A stretch of 64,000 nt of DNA from Paludibacteraceae bacterium (GTDB lineage Bacteria > Bacteroidota > Bacteroidia > Bacteroidales > Paludibacteraceae). Position numbers and translations under genes: made by a program. Below, piece by piece: positions 32,816 through 43,884 of the stretch (positions within the stretch are counted from its first letter, which is position 1; each line of letters starts with the position of its first letter). Below the pieces are notes generated by a model. It was given only the letters and a program-made list of their open reading frames with translations, was not told the DNA's origin and did not search any database. Where the stretch lies: contig JAGBVI010000001.1 in assembly GCA_017630395.1 (NCBI GenBank), positions 310,001 to 374,000 of the forward strand, in the 5' to 3' direction.

Positions 32816-33394
32816 ATGGAAAATACGATACACAAAGGGATAGTAATGGCTAGATTAAATTCGTACACATACGATGTATGGATGCCGACTGCTGGTGGAG
32901 CTATACCGTTATCTGGCGCATGGCAACAATTATATCCGAATACTGGCAGTGCTTTAAGTGGAGACGCTTTAAGTGGTGCTGAAAAAACATGTAAACAATG
33001 TATGCTTGCAGTTCCACTTCATTCTGGTGCGTGGTTTAAGGCTATTCCAGAAAAAAATGCGTCGGTATTCAATAATCGTTATAGAGACGGAGACCCAATT
33101 TACGATTATATGACTGCAACTGATTATATACCTCCGTATAGTAATCCAATACCACCGATAACTATGCAATCAGATAATCCAGCTATAACAATGAATCCAT
33201 TTGCACCTACATTAAACATTTCTGGTGGAATGAATGTTCCGACTACAAGTAATATCCCACCTGGTACATTTGTGGAACTTGAAAAAGGACAAAGTGTTTT
33301 AGTTGTTTTCCCCTAGGGTTCTCGTTATGGTATAATAATAGCATCACTTCCTTCAAAGGAAGAAATGGAAGCAATGTTAGGCGATAAAGAATAA
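32816..33394 (+). CDS. Possible OB-fold spike/hub component (192 aa)
   Basis: Reads through TAG at 33314 to TAA 33392. The N-terminal part (KGIVMARLNSYTYDVWMP) and the GQSVLVVFP and GIIIAS strands near the C-terminus suggest an OB-fold like the N-terminal domain of T4 gp5 or gpV spikes. A Pro-rich linker (YIPPYSNPIPPITM) lies between. The TAG is 27 codons before the end, so failure to suppress would trim only the last segment. Context: between a hydrophobic-repeat protein and a beta-helix protein. Function is inferred, not shown. Confidence 0.65.
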
Positions 33395-33399
33395 AAAAT

Positions 33400-34155
33400 A
33401 TGGCTAGAAAATATACATCAGACGGTATTAATACGACACTTGAATATGGATTCGGTGTCAGAGAAAATGTTTCGGATGGCAATTATAGTGCTGATACTGG
33501 TAGTGTTCGTAAAACACATTCGGCATCAGGACTGCAAGAATCAGCAACACAACGAAATGTTGACATATAGGGAAACTCACAGGAGTCATGTTATAGCAGA
33601 GGTGTCACTTGCGAATCAAATGTAAAAGTTGTCGGCAACCCAGACCAATTTGACGGTGCTTATTATAAAAAAGCACATAAAGCATTGGCTGAACTTGCTA
33701 GTCTTCTTACACAACCAGGGGATGACAAAAAATCTGCGAGTATGCCAGATTTTCCTGCGATAGACTTTCCACAAGTTTTGAGTAACATGTCATCTTCGTA
33801 TGCTGCGACAAAACCGCCACCTACACCACACATTAAAAAACTGGCAGACATTGGAACTTACCTTGGTGAAATGGCAAGTTGGTATTCTGGATTTTTAAGT
33901 GCAGATTCTGCAGAAGTTGCTTTGCGTGCTGGACAACTTGAAGTTGAAAAACAAGCAACACAACAAGTTGAAAACATAAAAGCTCAGGCACAAGAAACTA
34001 TCAATAGTGCAGAAACAATGCTTGAAGGTGGTATTCCAGCAGGTTCAGGTGCAACGCAAGATAGAAATAAAAAAGTTTCGTATAACATTGAAACTAAAAC
34101 AGTTTTAAATACAGTAAATCAGGATTATCTAATTGAGGTTGAAAGACATTGTTAA
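33400..34155 (+). CDS. Spike-block virion protein, coiled coil (251 aa)
   Basis: ATG 33400 is five bases after the previous stop; TAG at 33568 is read through. N-terminal half is Ser/Asn-rich and beta-like; residues ~165-215 form a predicted coiled coil (EVEKQATQQVENIKAQAQET). The C-terminus is basic and ends in Cys. No family recognised. Position suggests a spike or hub accessory protein. Confidence 0.7.
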
Positions 34156-34180
34156 AAAAATTAAAAAAAAATAAAAATAT

Positions 34181-35233
34181 ATGGCAGGACATAATAATGA
34201 TGGATACGCTGGTGTAGATGTCGAAAACATCGCGGTAGAAAAGAACATTGTTGTCGGTATGCAAGCACCGAACACATTTCCTTGTATGAAGATTGACGAA
34301 AATGGTCGTTCTATGCCTCAGTTAGGTGTAAGCGATAATGGAGGTTCTCAGGTCGTCAAAGGGACAGGTTATGAATGTTCGTGTGTTGACACTTCTTGGC
34401 TTGCACATTGTGGAAAGTACAATGTTTCTGCTGGAAATAAAGTTTCCTTTAATGCTGGTGGAGGAGGTATCCAAATGTCAACTACTGGACCAATAAAAGC
34501 AATTAGTAGATATGCGGACATCATCTCAACATACGGAGTAAACCTCACTACACGACTCTTCACAGTCACCACGACTAAAAGAATGGAATTTGCAGGTTCT
34601 CGCATAGACTTAAACTTTGACGAAACATATTTGCATGGTAACATTAACTTTTTGGGAAACATTCATGTCAATGGCGGTTTATTTGTAAATGGTGAATTCA
34701 TGTGTCGTCACATGACAACACAGGGACAAATGAACTTAACAGACATGTCAGATACATTACACGGATTCATTGACCCGACTCAAAAATTTGCAATTATTGG
34801 CACAACGATGGTAAAGGGTTCTGGTACTGCAACAGCGACAATAAATGGTATCAAATCTCCACACGGCCCATGCGTGGCGCAAAATTGTTCAGTTGTGATT
34901 AGTGATTTTAATTTCCCAGTCTTTACATTCTTCCACCCAGTTCCAACATTGAACTTTAAGAGTAAAGGATTTATGGACCAAACATCCGACCTTCAAGTTC
35001 CAGCTCATTAGCACTCATACAAAGGCCCAGCTTGTAACTTCCTTGATAGTCAGGCAGATGTATTTGCACAAGCAAAAGGTCTAACAGAATCAAAATAGCC
35101 GTTCAATGCAAAACAAACCGTGGCTAACGGTGCAGATTCTCTTGGTCAATTTAAAGAACAGGTTTCAAACCTCATTAAAGAACATGGTCAAAATTGGTTC
35201 AAAGACTGGTTCTCTGGAATGAACCCATTTTAA
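34181..35233 (+). CDS. Beta-helix central spike candidate (350 aa)
   Basis: TAG codons at 35009 and 35096 are read through to TAA 35231. The middle (~residues 80-200) alternates short beta strands with Gly and Asn turns (HGNINFLGNIHVNGGLFVNG), the rhythm of a triple-stranded beta-helix as in the gp5 C-terminus of T4. After it comes a compact segment with conserved-looking Cys and His (SPHGPCVAQNC), then a charged helical tail. A membrane-piercing spike is inferred from fold rhythm and neighbourhood. The gene ends at a strong terminator. Confidence 0.68.
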
Positions 35234-35254
35234 TAAAAACTACACAATAAAACA

Positions 35255-35289
35255 AAAAAATCTCCCACTATTCATTTGGGAGATTTTTT
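35255..35289. terminator. Terminator, 13-bp stem
   Basis: AAAAAATCTCCCA (35255-35267) pairs with TGGGAGATTTTTT (35277-35289). It lies between convergent genes and works in both directions by its A/T tracts. Confidence 0.92.
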
Positions 35290-35311
35290 GTTTTTGTACA
35301 ATTTGTTAAAA

Positions 35312-37042
35312 TCAATCTGGGTCAAAAATGTCTACAAACTTGTAAGCTTCGATTGTATTCTTATACTCATTACCCTCAAATTTATGTATAATTTTTGAAA
35401 CATACAAATAAGTATACTTACTATAATTAATATCTGTACCAACCGTCTTATTGCTAACAGAGCCATCCTTCGCAACTGGGTCAAATCCAAACTTTATAAT
35501 TTCGTTCGGTCTTCTTCTTATATTACCTTGAATCGTAAATTTGTATGAATCATTTGCAAGGATAAAAGATGCAAGATTTTTACCCATAACTCGCATGCAC
35601 TCATTTAATGTATCTTCTGTTTGTGACGGATAGATGAACGAATTGTGTTCATCTATTTTACAAACAAAACCTTCCTAATAAGTATCAATACTCTAATCAG
35701 AATGACCGACATTATGCGCTGCCATCATCGCATGGAAGGCTGGCGTGATATTTGATTGTTTTTTTCTGATAGTAGTTGTGGTCGTAATTGACTCATTGAG
35801 AAATACATTTGTAAAATAATCGTAAAACCATGAGAAGAAAATCAAAACACTATCACCGCTTGTACTATCCCCAGCACATGACAAAAATATAATATTCTTC
35901 CAAAGTTTGTAAAGTTGACCTGCACCAGAATTATACTTAATGTCATAAATCATGCCATTATACTTACCATTTAAAGCGACTTGATTTTCATCTTCAACCT
36001 GTGGGTTAATATCTTCAAAAATGCCACCTTGTTTATCTCCACCAAAAGCAACCATAAATGGCATATAAATGTCTCGCATAGTCATTTGACGATATAACAA
36101 CTGTGGAGCACTCCCACCATAACTATTATTCAAAATCGCAAGCTTATCGACCGAATTTAAGACATCTGAACATGTATTCGTATAAAAGAAACATGGGTCT
36201 GGATATTCTTCTTTGAAGAAGAACGGTATTAATACATCACCTATCTATTCGTATACATTTGAAAAATGTTCAGGTGTTTTTAATGTAGTACAAGCGTCTT
36301 TGTAAATCTCCTATAACGCCTCATAAATTGTAGCATCTCTTTCAATCTTACCAAAAGTATGCTTAATCAATGCTTCCATGTTTACTTCGCCATCATTACC
36401 GCTAACTATTTTGTCCAAAAACATATATTCCTCGGTAAAAATAAGCTCTTTTTTCAAACAATATGTATTGTTAAGATTTGTTTGAATGTGGTCTTTAACA
36501 TAATCAAACAAGTACGCAAATAGTTTTTTATAACTGCCACATGTGGTTATCTCTTTATTATATTGTATAACAGAAGCTATACTATGTTGTTCAAAAATAG
36601 ACGTGATAACATCAACAAGTCCAACTCTCAAAATCTGAGTTTTTGAATCTTTACTACTAATTTCAACCACATTTTTAACATCAAAAATATAAGGTTCATA
36701 CTTTACAATAGGATTGTCATCGCTATTGTATTCAGTGATGTTTATTACCACATTAAAAAGATTCGCTTTATTTAAGAAAATGTCAAACTAAGAACCCTCA
36801 TTTATCACATCCATATAACCGCGCAATCCTATCGAATATAGGTTATCTTCCAAAACAATATTAGAAATATCCTTCGGATATTCCAACATAACAATATCGG
36901 AGTACATTTCCTGCGTTACTATCGGTTTAAATGCAAGAAATACAGAAATCTTATAGTTTTGGCAATTTTGTTTATAAGAAGTCTATTCGTCAGATAACGC
37001 AAAGTTATCATTCCAAAATTCTGTAATTTTAAGGTCTGCCAT
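35312..37042 (-). CDS. Baseplate hub candidate (gp27-like), 576 aa
   Basis: Six TAG codons (35675, 35693, 36245, 36311, 36788, 36983) from ATG 37042 to TGA 35312. N-terminal ~100 residues are beta-rich (YKISVFLAFKPIV). The C-terminal end has FTIQGNIRRRPNEIIKFGFDP and later YLYVSKIIHKFEGNEYKN, the late-control/gp27 pattern of a hub domain ending in a strand that checks for a correct fold (GxxxxRPxxxIxF...V..I.H.F.....). Placed two bases from the gp53-like gene. The hub assignment is moderately supported; no enzymatic motif was seen. Confidence 0.68.
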
Positions 37043-37044
37043 CG

Positions 37045-37341
37045 TTACTAAATTTTACTTACTACTTCTTCAATCATGCTTGGTTTTATTATTAAAATTT
37101 CTTCACCTCTCTTTGCGTAAAACACCATATCTTCATTCAAAGAACACAAAACCCACCAATAATCGATAGTGTTATATAACTGATACGATAAAATAGTCCA
37201 AGGTGTATCATCCTGAATGTGTTTCGTTGTATATATTTCATTGGTTTTATCGTTGGGGAAAACAACACGCCTACTAAGAGAAAGAAATGGCTAACCCTCG
37301 GCTGTTATATACGAATTAAAAATTTTTGAATAATTTATCAT
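37045..37341 (-). CDS. Baseplate wedge gp53-like (LysM-type) protein, 98 aa
   Basis: Frame from AT. Confidence 0.
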
Positions 37342-37345
37342 AAGA

Positions 37346-38899
37346 TTATGTGGTGATAGGTGTATCCGCAAATGAACTGAGAACCAAGTTTGCACTCGTT
37401 GCAATCAAAGATTTGAACTTTATTGTTACCATCCATGCTTCTGGAACTGGTATTGAAATATTGGCATTGGCAAATTCAAATAATTTATCTCCGCTTGACA
37501 AAATTCTAACCATTCCCAACGGTTGAACATCAACACTTTCAACATATGTATATGGTAATCTAATCGTGCCAGGTATAATTAAATCATAAAAAAGAGGTGG
37601 ATAATAAGCAACATTATCTTTTCTGAAAATCATGTTTTTCATACAAAATAACATGATAAATTTGTAATTCTTCTTCCACAACGGTTCAGTTCCATTTGGG
37701 TTTTTTACAGTATTAAGTAATGGAAAAGTTATGGTATATGTGTCGGTGTCGGTTGGAAATTGGAAGAATTTAGCTTTTTCAACATGTGAACGCTCAAATA
37801 AATCTCCTGTCGCTTCCCCACTCAAAAAACTATTAATTTGTGTTAAATCACGGCTAAGTGCAGAAATTGAAGAACCTAATGATGCAATGTTACTGAAAAA
37901 ACTATTCACACTCAAAATCGAAGTATCATCGCCATTTCCGTCTCCGAACGAATTTCGCGTACTTAAAACAGGTGGCGTGGAAATCATTGGTAAATTATAT
38001 CTCGTTCCAGTTGGTTTCAAATCATACAACAAACTATAAGGCTGCATAAAATGCTTATTCTTATCACCGTTAGTAGATTGTAACTTGACTGGATTTGTAA
38101 TCTAAGAAATCTTAGACCCAATATGATTTTCATAAAATTCTTTTAATTGATTTGAAATTTGTGTTACCGAAGAATTAACATCCGCTCCTTTAACATTTCC
38201 GCTGGTTGGATTTGTTGTATTACCAGATGAACTTCCACTATTTGAAGACGATGCGTTCGTTGGGGTTGATGAACCTGCGGTATCGCTATTTGAAGTAGTA
38301 GGTCCACTATTTGCGCTATCAGTTGTTGTTTCTGCTGCTGTTGCGGGTGTTGCAGCAGACTGACCACTCTGACTTGCCTATTGTTGCTATGTACCGTCAC
38401 CAGATGTTCCATTAGACTAAGTGGAATTGTTTTGTTGTGAAGACTGCGTATTGGCAGAAGAGGCATCACTTGCTGCATTCTATTGGGGGGTATTCCCGCC
38501 ACCAGAACTATTACCCCCACTATTTCCTCCACCTTGTGACTCACCCACATTTGTTAAACTCTTAATCAGACCAGACACCTTTGAAATAACATCAGTAATC
38601 TAACCATATGAAGTAATTGAGCTATTTTTAGCTGCAACAAAGCTATTAATCAAGTTGGTTATAGATGAAGAATAACGCTGCTAATACTCAACAATATAAC
38701 AATGTGGTATATCAATAGTTCCACCAGTAGAAGACATTTTAACACTGTCAATACTCCAAGGATAATCTGAAACCACGTCAACTATTTCAGAATCCGTGCC
38801 GTTGAAATTCTTCATACCTGTCTTGTTATACCAGCTATAAATTATACTATTGTAAACATTACTTCCGTAAAGAACACTTGTATCATCCGAATCAGCCAT
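37346..38899 (-). CDS. Baseplate-tail tube junction protein, gp48/gp54-like (517 aa)
   Basis: Seven TAG codons (38102, 38378, 38387, 38417, 38480, 38600, 38681). The C-terminal ~160 residues carry the tube-initiator pattern: YTITFPLLNT, W-K-K-N-Y-K-F-I, PPLFYDLIIPGTIRLPY and IPVPEAWMVTIKF. In T4, gp48 and gp54 cap the baseplate and nucleate the tail tube. Residues ~108-240 are a low-complexity Gly/Ser/Asn/Gln/Thr linker in which TAG alternates with CAA, supporting TAG as Gln. Start ATG 38899 lies six bases from a TAAATA element. Confidence 0.7.
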
Positions 38900-38905
38900 C
38901 GTTTC

Positions 38906-38911
38906 TATTTA
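38906..38911 (-). promoter_or_regulatory. TAAATA late-type element
   Basis: Minus-strand TAAATA exactly six bases before ATG 38899. Confidence 0.45.
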
Positions 38912-38920
38912 TTATGATTA

Positions 38921-41900
38921 TCAAACTTTAAGGGCATGTACAGACTCTATATTATTAACTTCATTGTGAGTCTACATATTTGCGGTGCAGATTTTACCCA
39001 ACTTACTTATATTAAGTGCATTTTGATTAGCTTTATTAGTATTGGAAACTACAACTTTTCCAATCATGTTTATTCCATTACTTAAAATCTATAACTATTC
39101 ATCATTTCGTTCTTTATCAAATACTCTAATACTACTCTTATGCCCATTCTTGTCTGTAAAATTGATGAGACAAGTTTTTTCTTCTGGATTATTTTCAATG
39201 ATTTCAACTCCACAATTATCCTAAACAATAGTTGACCTATTTGTTACATACTGTCTCTTCAAATAATTTACTGTATAATTTTTAACTGTGGTTAAAACCT
39301 CATGATTATTTGAAATCTGATTTGCAATAGTAGTAACAACACTTTCATTGTTAATTACATTATAAACCAAATTGTGCATAGTTGTACTATTGTCGGTAAT
39401 TTCTTCAACTACTTCTTCAACGAAATCATTATTTGTGATGACCGTATTTCTAAACTCATTCAAGACCTTTTCGTTATTAATGATGTTATTAACCAAGGTT
39501 TGTGCAATTTGTGTAATAATTTGGCTATTATCAGTAATTTCTTCAACTATCTCTTCCGTAATATCATTATAAAACTCTGTATTCTTTTTGAAAATATTTG
39601 TTGTCATCTCATTTAATACAGTTGAATTATTTGTAACATTACTAATTATCGTATCCGATAACTGATTCACAATAGTGCTATTATCGGTAATTTCCTCAAC
39701 TATTTCTTCTATAAAATCATTATTATTTGAAATGTTAATCATCACCTTATTGACAACTTCTGTATTTGAACTAATTGTTTGCACAAACGACTACACCAAA
39801 GTATTAACCACTGTATTATTATCAAGAAGCTCATCAACAATTTCTTCAATCAATATATTGTTATTAGTCACATTGAGAAGTAACTGATTCATGACAGTTT
39901 CATTATTAACAACATTACTTGTTATTTTATTAATTATAGAATCATCATTGGTTATCTGATTTGTAACTTCCTCCGTAAAAGTATTGATGTATGTATTTTT
40001 GACATGATTGTCAACCATATTGTTAATTGTTTTCTAATCAACCTTTACATTTGCACTTGAAGCATCACCAGAACCCAAACTTTTGATTTTATCTACTCGT
40101 TTTGAAATTTTTTCAAGTATTTTATTCGTTTCATCCAACTACTCATTCAAATCTGCGTCAATTGAAACAACATCTTTTATAAAAGCATATTGATTGGTTG
40201 GTTTATCACTTAATGAAACATTTACATTAATTACAAAATCACGAGAAGTATTGGCTTCTTCCGCATTTTGAACTTCTGTCTAGCTTTGTATTTTATCGGA
40301 AGATTCTTTTACTAGATTTGCAACCCCATCAAAATAAGTATTAAAGTAGTTGGCAACATCTGCAATATTACCCAACAATGTATTGGCGTAATCTCTGATA
40401 GCATTAAAAAATTGTACAAAATTATCATTGAGATTTTTCAACCCATTTGTTATACTTTTTGCAACAATATCACCATCGAGAAACTTTTTCATCGTAGTTG
40501 TCAAGTCAAGAAACGCCTCTTTTAGCGTTTCTTCAATCACCTTAACTGCATTTATTGTCACATTGGCATTAGCATCAACAGAAGCATCGTCACTTTCAAT
40601 TACATTTGTTTCTGATTGCTCTTGTCGTCTTCTTTCAAGCTCAGATGAAATTCTATCCTGTGTCTCCTTGTCTCTGTTAGCCATATCTATCAGCTTACTG
40701 AACGAATCACCCTATGCTTCACGCGCAGAATTTGCAGCATCTCGTATTTTTGCAGTCGTATTTGCAACACTATTACCTAAATTTTCATCCTCAATGACAA
40801 CATCTCCTTGTTCTGGTTGAGGGAGTTTTCTAAATTGCAATTGTGCTGCTGTCGCTTCATCCGAGATAGATTTTTTCAATGCATTAAACGCTTCTTCACG
40901 AGATAAGTTTCCATCCTAACTTGCTTGTCGCACATTTTCAAAAAGTTGTCTGGTATCAACTTGACCATCTTTAACCATTTGTAAGATGTCTTTGTTACCT
41001 TCAACCAAACCACTTAACTATTTTATCAATTCAGAGTTTTCGTCAAATTGTGAAAATTGAGCCGATGATGAAACAGCTTGAAGTTTCGTTAGTTCAGCGT
41101 TTGACATCTAATCAAGATTATCGCCAGACTAATCTACAATTTTTTGTGCATTAGAAATAACATCATTATCAGCTTCACCTGATTTAATTTCTGCTTCTGC
41201 CCTATCTGCAATTTCGTTTGATGTCTCTTCCAAAGTTGACGATTCTGCACTATTTTCAATTTCAGACTATAAATCCTGAGCGTCATCATTACCGAACATA
41301 CTAAGAATGTTGACATATAATCCAAAAATTGCATCTGGAAGTGTTCTTGAAAAGAAAATAACCAACGAATCTTTCAAATATCCTATAAGACCACTTACGC
41401 CGCCAGCAAGAAATGATTTTGCACCACCTTTAACAAAGTCAAAAGCATTTTCAACAAATTTACCTATAAAGTTTTTAGCTTTTTCAAAAATATCTTTAAT
41501 GAAGCCAGTTATATTTGGTACAGCATTCATTATTTTATCTTTGAAAACATAAAAAATTGCACCCAAAAGTCCAACTATTAGCATCAACTTACCCAAAAAA
41601 CCTGATGCCTTTTTAACTTTTTTAATAGCACTTTTTACCTTTTTAATGCCAGCGGTAAACTTTTCTTTTACCGTAGACATCATGCTTTTAAATTTAGAAG
41701 CTTTGAGTATGTTTTTAAATTCTTTACCAGCACCTTCAATAAACTCTTTACCGATATTTTGATATCTCTTCTTTTCGGAAGATGAAAGAGAAGCCTTTAA
41801 TTGATTTTTGTCAATGATGCTTTTTTCATTTTCATCTAATCCTATTTTTTCGGCAAGTTCATCAGTTTCTTCTTCCAAATTCTCAATTGACTCAGAATGC

Positions 41901-42001
41901 TCATCTATTTCTTCTTTAATCTGAGCATTCTGTTTATCAATTTCTTCGGCTCTCCTAAGTTCTTCAAGGATGCTTTCAATCTGTAAATCCACCTCTGCCA
42001 T
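38921..42001 (-). CDS. Large virion protein with membrane segment and tandem repeats (1026 aa)
   Basis: Fourteen TAG codons in one frame from ATG 42001 to TGA 38921 (first 41267, last 38972). N-terminal ~60 residues are a charged coiled coil; one strong hydrophobic helix (GKLMLIVGLLGAIFYVF) lies near residue 145. Residues ~660-895 hold tandem repeats of about 46-51 residues centred on EEIVEEITDNS, followed by Asn/Ile/Val-rich helices. No family recognised. It is one of three consecutive large proteins with hydrophobic helices between the tube initiator and the gp26-like gene, so a tape-measure or injected hub protein is possible. Confidence 0.78.
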
Positions 42002-42007
42002 CTGAAT

Positions 42008-42013
42008 TATTTA
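42008..42013 (-). promoter_or_regulatory. TAAATA late-type element
   Basis: Minus-strand TAAATA exactly six bases before ATG 42001. It lies just beyond the stop codon of the upstream gene. Confidence 0.45.
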
Positions 42014-42015
42014 AT

Positions 42016-43872
42016 TTATAATTCATCAAAACCTTCTTTAATCTACTTCAATAAAGTATTTCTCCGTTCATATCTTCGTTTTAAGTCATTCTTAGCTCTA
42101 ACCTGTCCTTTAACCAAACTTTCAATTAATGCTGATTCATTTCCTACCTATATCTCACCTTCAAAGTCTTTAACATCCCTATCCGAAACATAAACATTAC
42201 TGCTTGCCCTAAACTTTTTGTCGTCTTGGGAGATTAGTTTTAATCTTTCAAACCAATCATTAACAATTTCCAATGTATCTATGAAAATAAATTTAAAACT
42301 AAAAACAACACCAAAATTAATGCGCTCAAAGGAGAGCATTGGATTTTTAGAAAAATCATCAATATACTTTATAAATGTCTATACATACTCTGAAAAACTA
42401 ATTTTATTTTGTCTCACATCATTAGCAGCATTTTCTATTTCATCGAACTTTTTTTCCGTTAAAATTGTGTCTAACTTCTGATTAACTTCTTTCATGTCAC
42501 GGTTCAATCTCGCAGACAATTTGTCATTCCTATCTAAAATGAACTCAAATTGACAAATTGCATAATAAATCGCAGGAATAAACATATAAAGAACAATGGG
42601 TATTATATTCGTTGAACCCCAAGTTTTTCCACCGAATCTATTCTTAATCTCGTCACAAATTTGTTTAGCAAAAGGATGAGAAGACGAGCTATATTTTTTC
42701 TAAAAGTCAATAATTTTATTATATGAATCTTTCAACTGCTATGTATTTTTTGGGTCTTGAAGATTATTATCCAAATTAATTGTCAAATTTTCAAAATCAA
42801 CATTATCACCCCATTCAATATCAATAGTTTTATCACGCCAATCCTACCAACCGTCAATTAAATTTCTATATGCTTCTGTATCTAATAGATTAGGATTTCC
42901 GTAAAAACTTTCAACTCGCTCTTCCTAACTAGCCTCTTCTGCTGCTTTTTGAATACCATGTTGGTACTCATTTATCTTTTCTTTAACCTCGTCCAATTCA
43001 TATGATGTCCAAGGTAAACGACTATTACCAGCGTCAACACCCTTAAAAACCTAAAATCCCTCATCGTCCTACACCACGCCTATCGCAGCATTACTAAAAT
43101 CAGAAAACCTGGTTGCAGTATTTTCAACACGTCTCAATACATCATAATTAGCATTATCAAGTGCTTCAACTTTTTTATATGTCTCATTTCCGTACATTAA
43201 CCAATGACTGATTACTGGTCTTGAAATACCTTTATTGCCAAAAAACGCATAGGCAAGTTTCAACATCCATCCGAGAGGTCCTTTTGCGCGAGACACAACA
43301 GATTTTGCCCACTCATCCAAACAACGAAGAAAGACATTGTTTTGCATTTCATTAAAGAAATTGAAAACCAATTCCACCATAAAATCGCCAATAGGACCCA
43401 AATACTCTTTTGTAAAATCAACAACCTAATCCCAAATCTTTCCCAAATCTATATTTGAAAAAATTTTTTTCAATTCATCACCAACAACATCACCGATATT
43501 TTTTGCAAAATCAACTACCTTCTTCATTTTGTTTGGCATTAACCCGAATGCAATTATACCTAACTAACATGCAATTATGAAATTAAGAATCGTATTCCAC
43601 AATTTTGATTTGCCGTCGTTTTCTTCTCTTACCTAATTTGCCCTGTCTTGTATCGATTTTGTGTATTGATTCACATGTTCCTGATATTGTTTTGTAAAAT
43701 CGTTGTTGAGAATTTTAGTATCAACACTTTTTATGACCTATGAATGAAATTCGGTCATAAAATGATGAGAACCTTTTAAAAAATTCTCCGCAATCTAATG
43801 AAATCGTTTCTTTTCATTAGATTTAAGATTAGGTTTCACCTGACTATTATTGATTACATTTTCATCATCCAT
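42016..43872 (-). CDS. Large virion protein with two hydrophobic segments (618 aa)
   Basis: Fourteen TAG codons (42043 to 43795) from ATG 43872 to TAA 42016. Hydrophobic helices lie near residues ~95-110 (ILNFIIACQLGIIAFGL) and ~425-445 (NIIPIVLYMFIPAIYYAI), with charged helical regions around them and a basic C-terminus. No family recognised. Helical, membrane-capable and next to the hub genes, it may be a tape-measure segment or an internal injection protein. Confidence 0.77.
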
Positions 43873-43884
43873 AATATGTCAAAA

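Noticed and set aside
38421-38603. Leucine/proline-rich frames across the Gln-rich linker
   Set aside because: Low-complexity DNA opens all frames; the frame joined to the tube-initiator domain is the coherent one.
39221-40018. CRISPR array, suggested by repeated DNA
   Set aside because: The repeats are degenerate, coding and in frame (EEIVEEITDNS); there are no unique spacers of fixed length.
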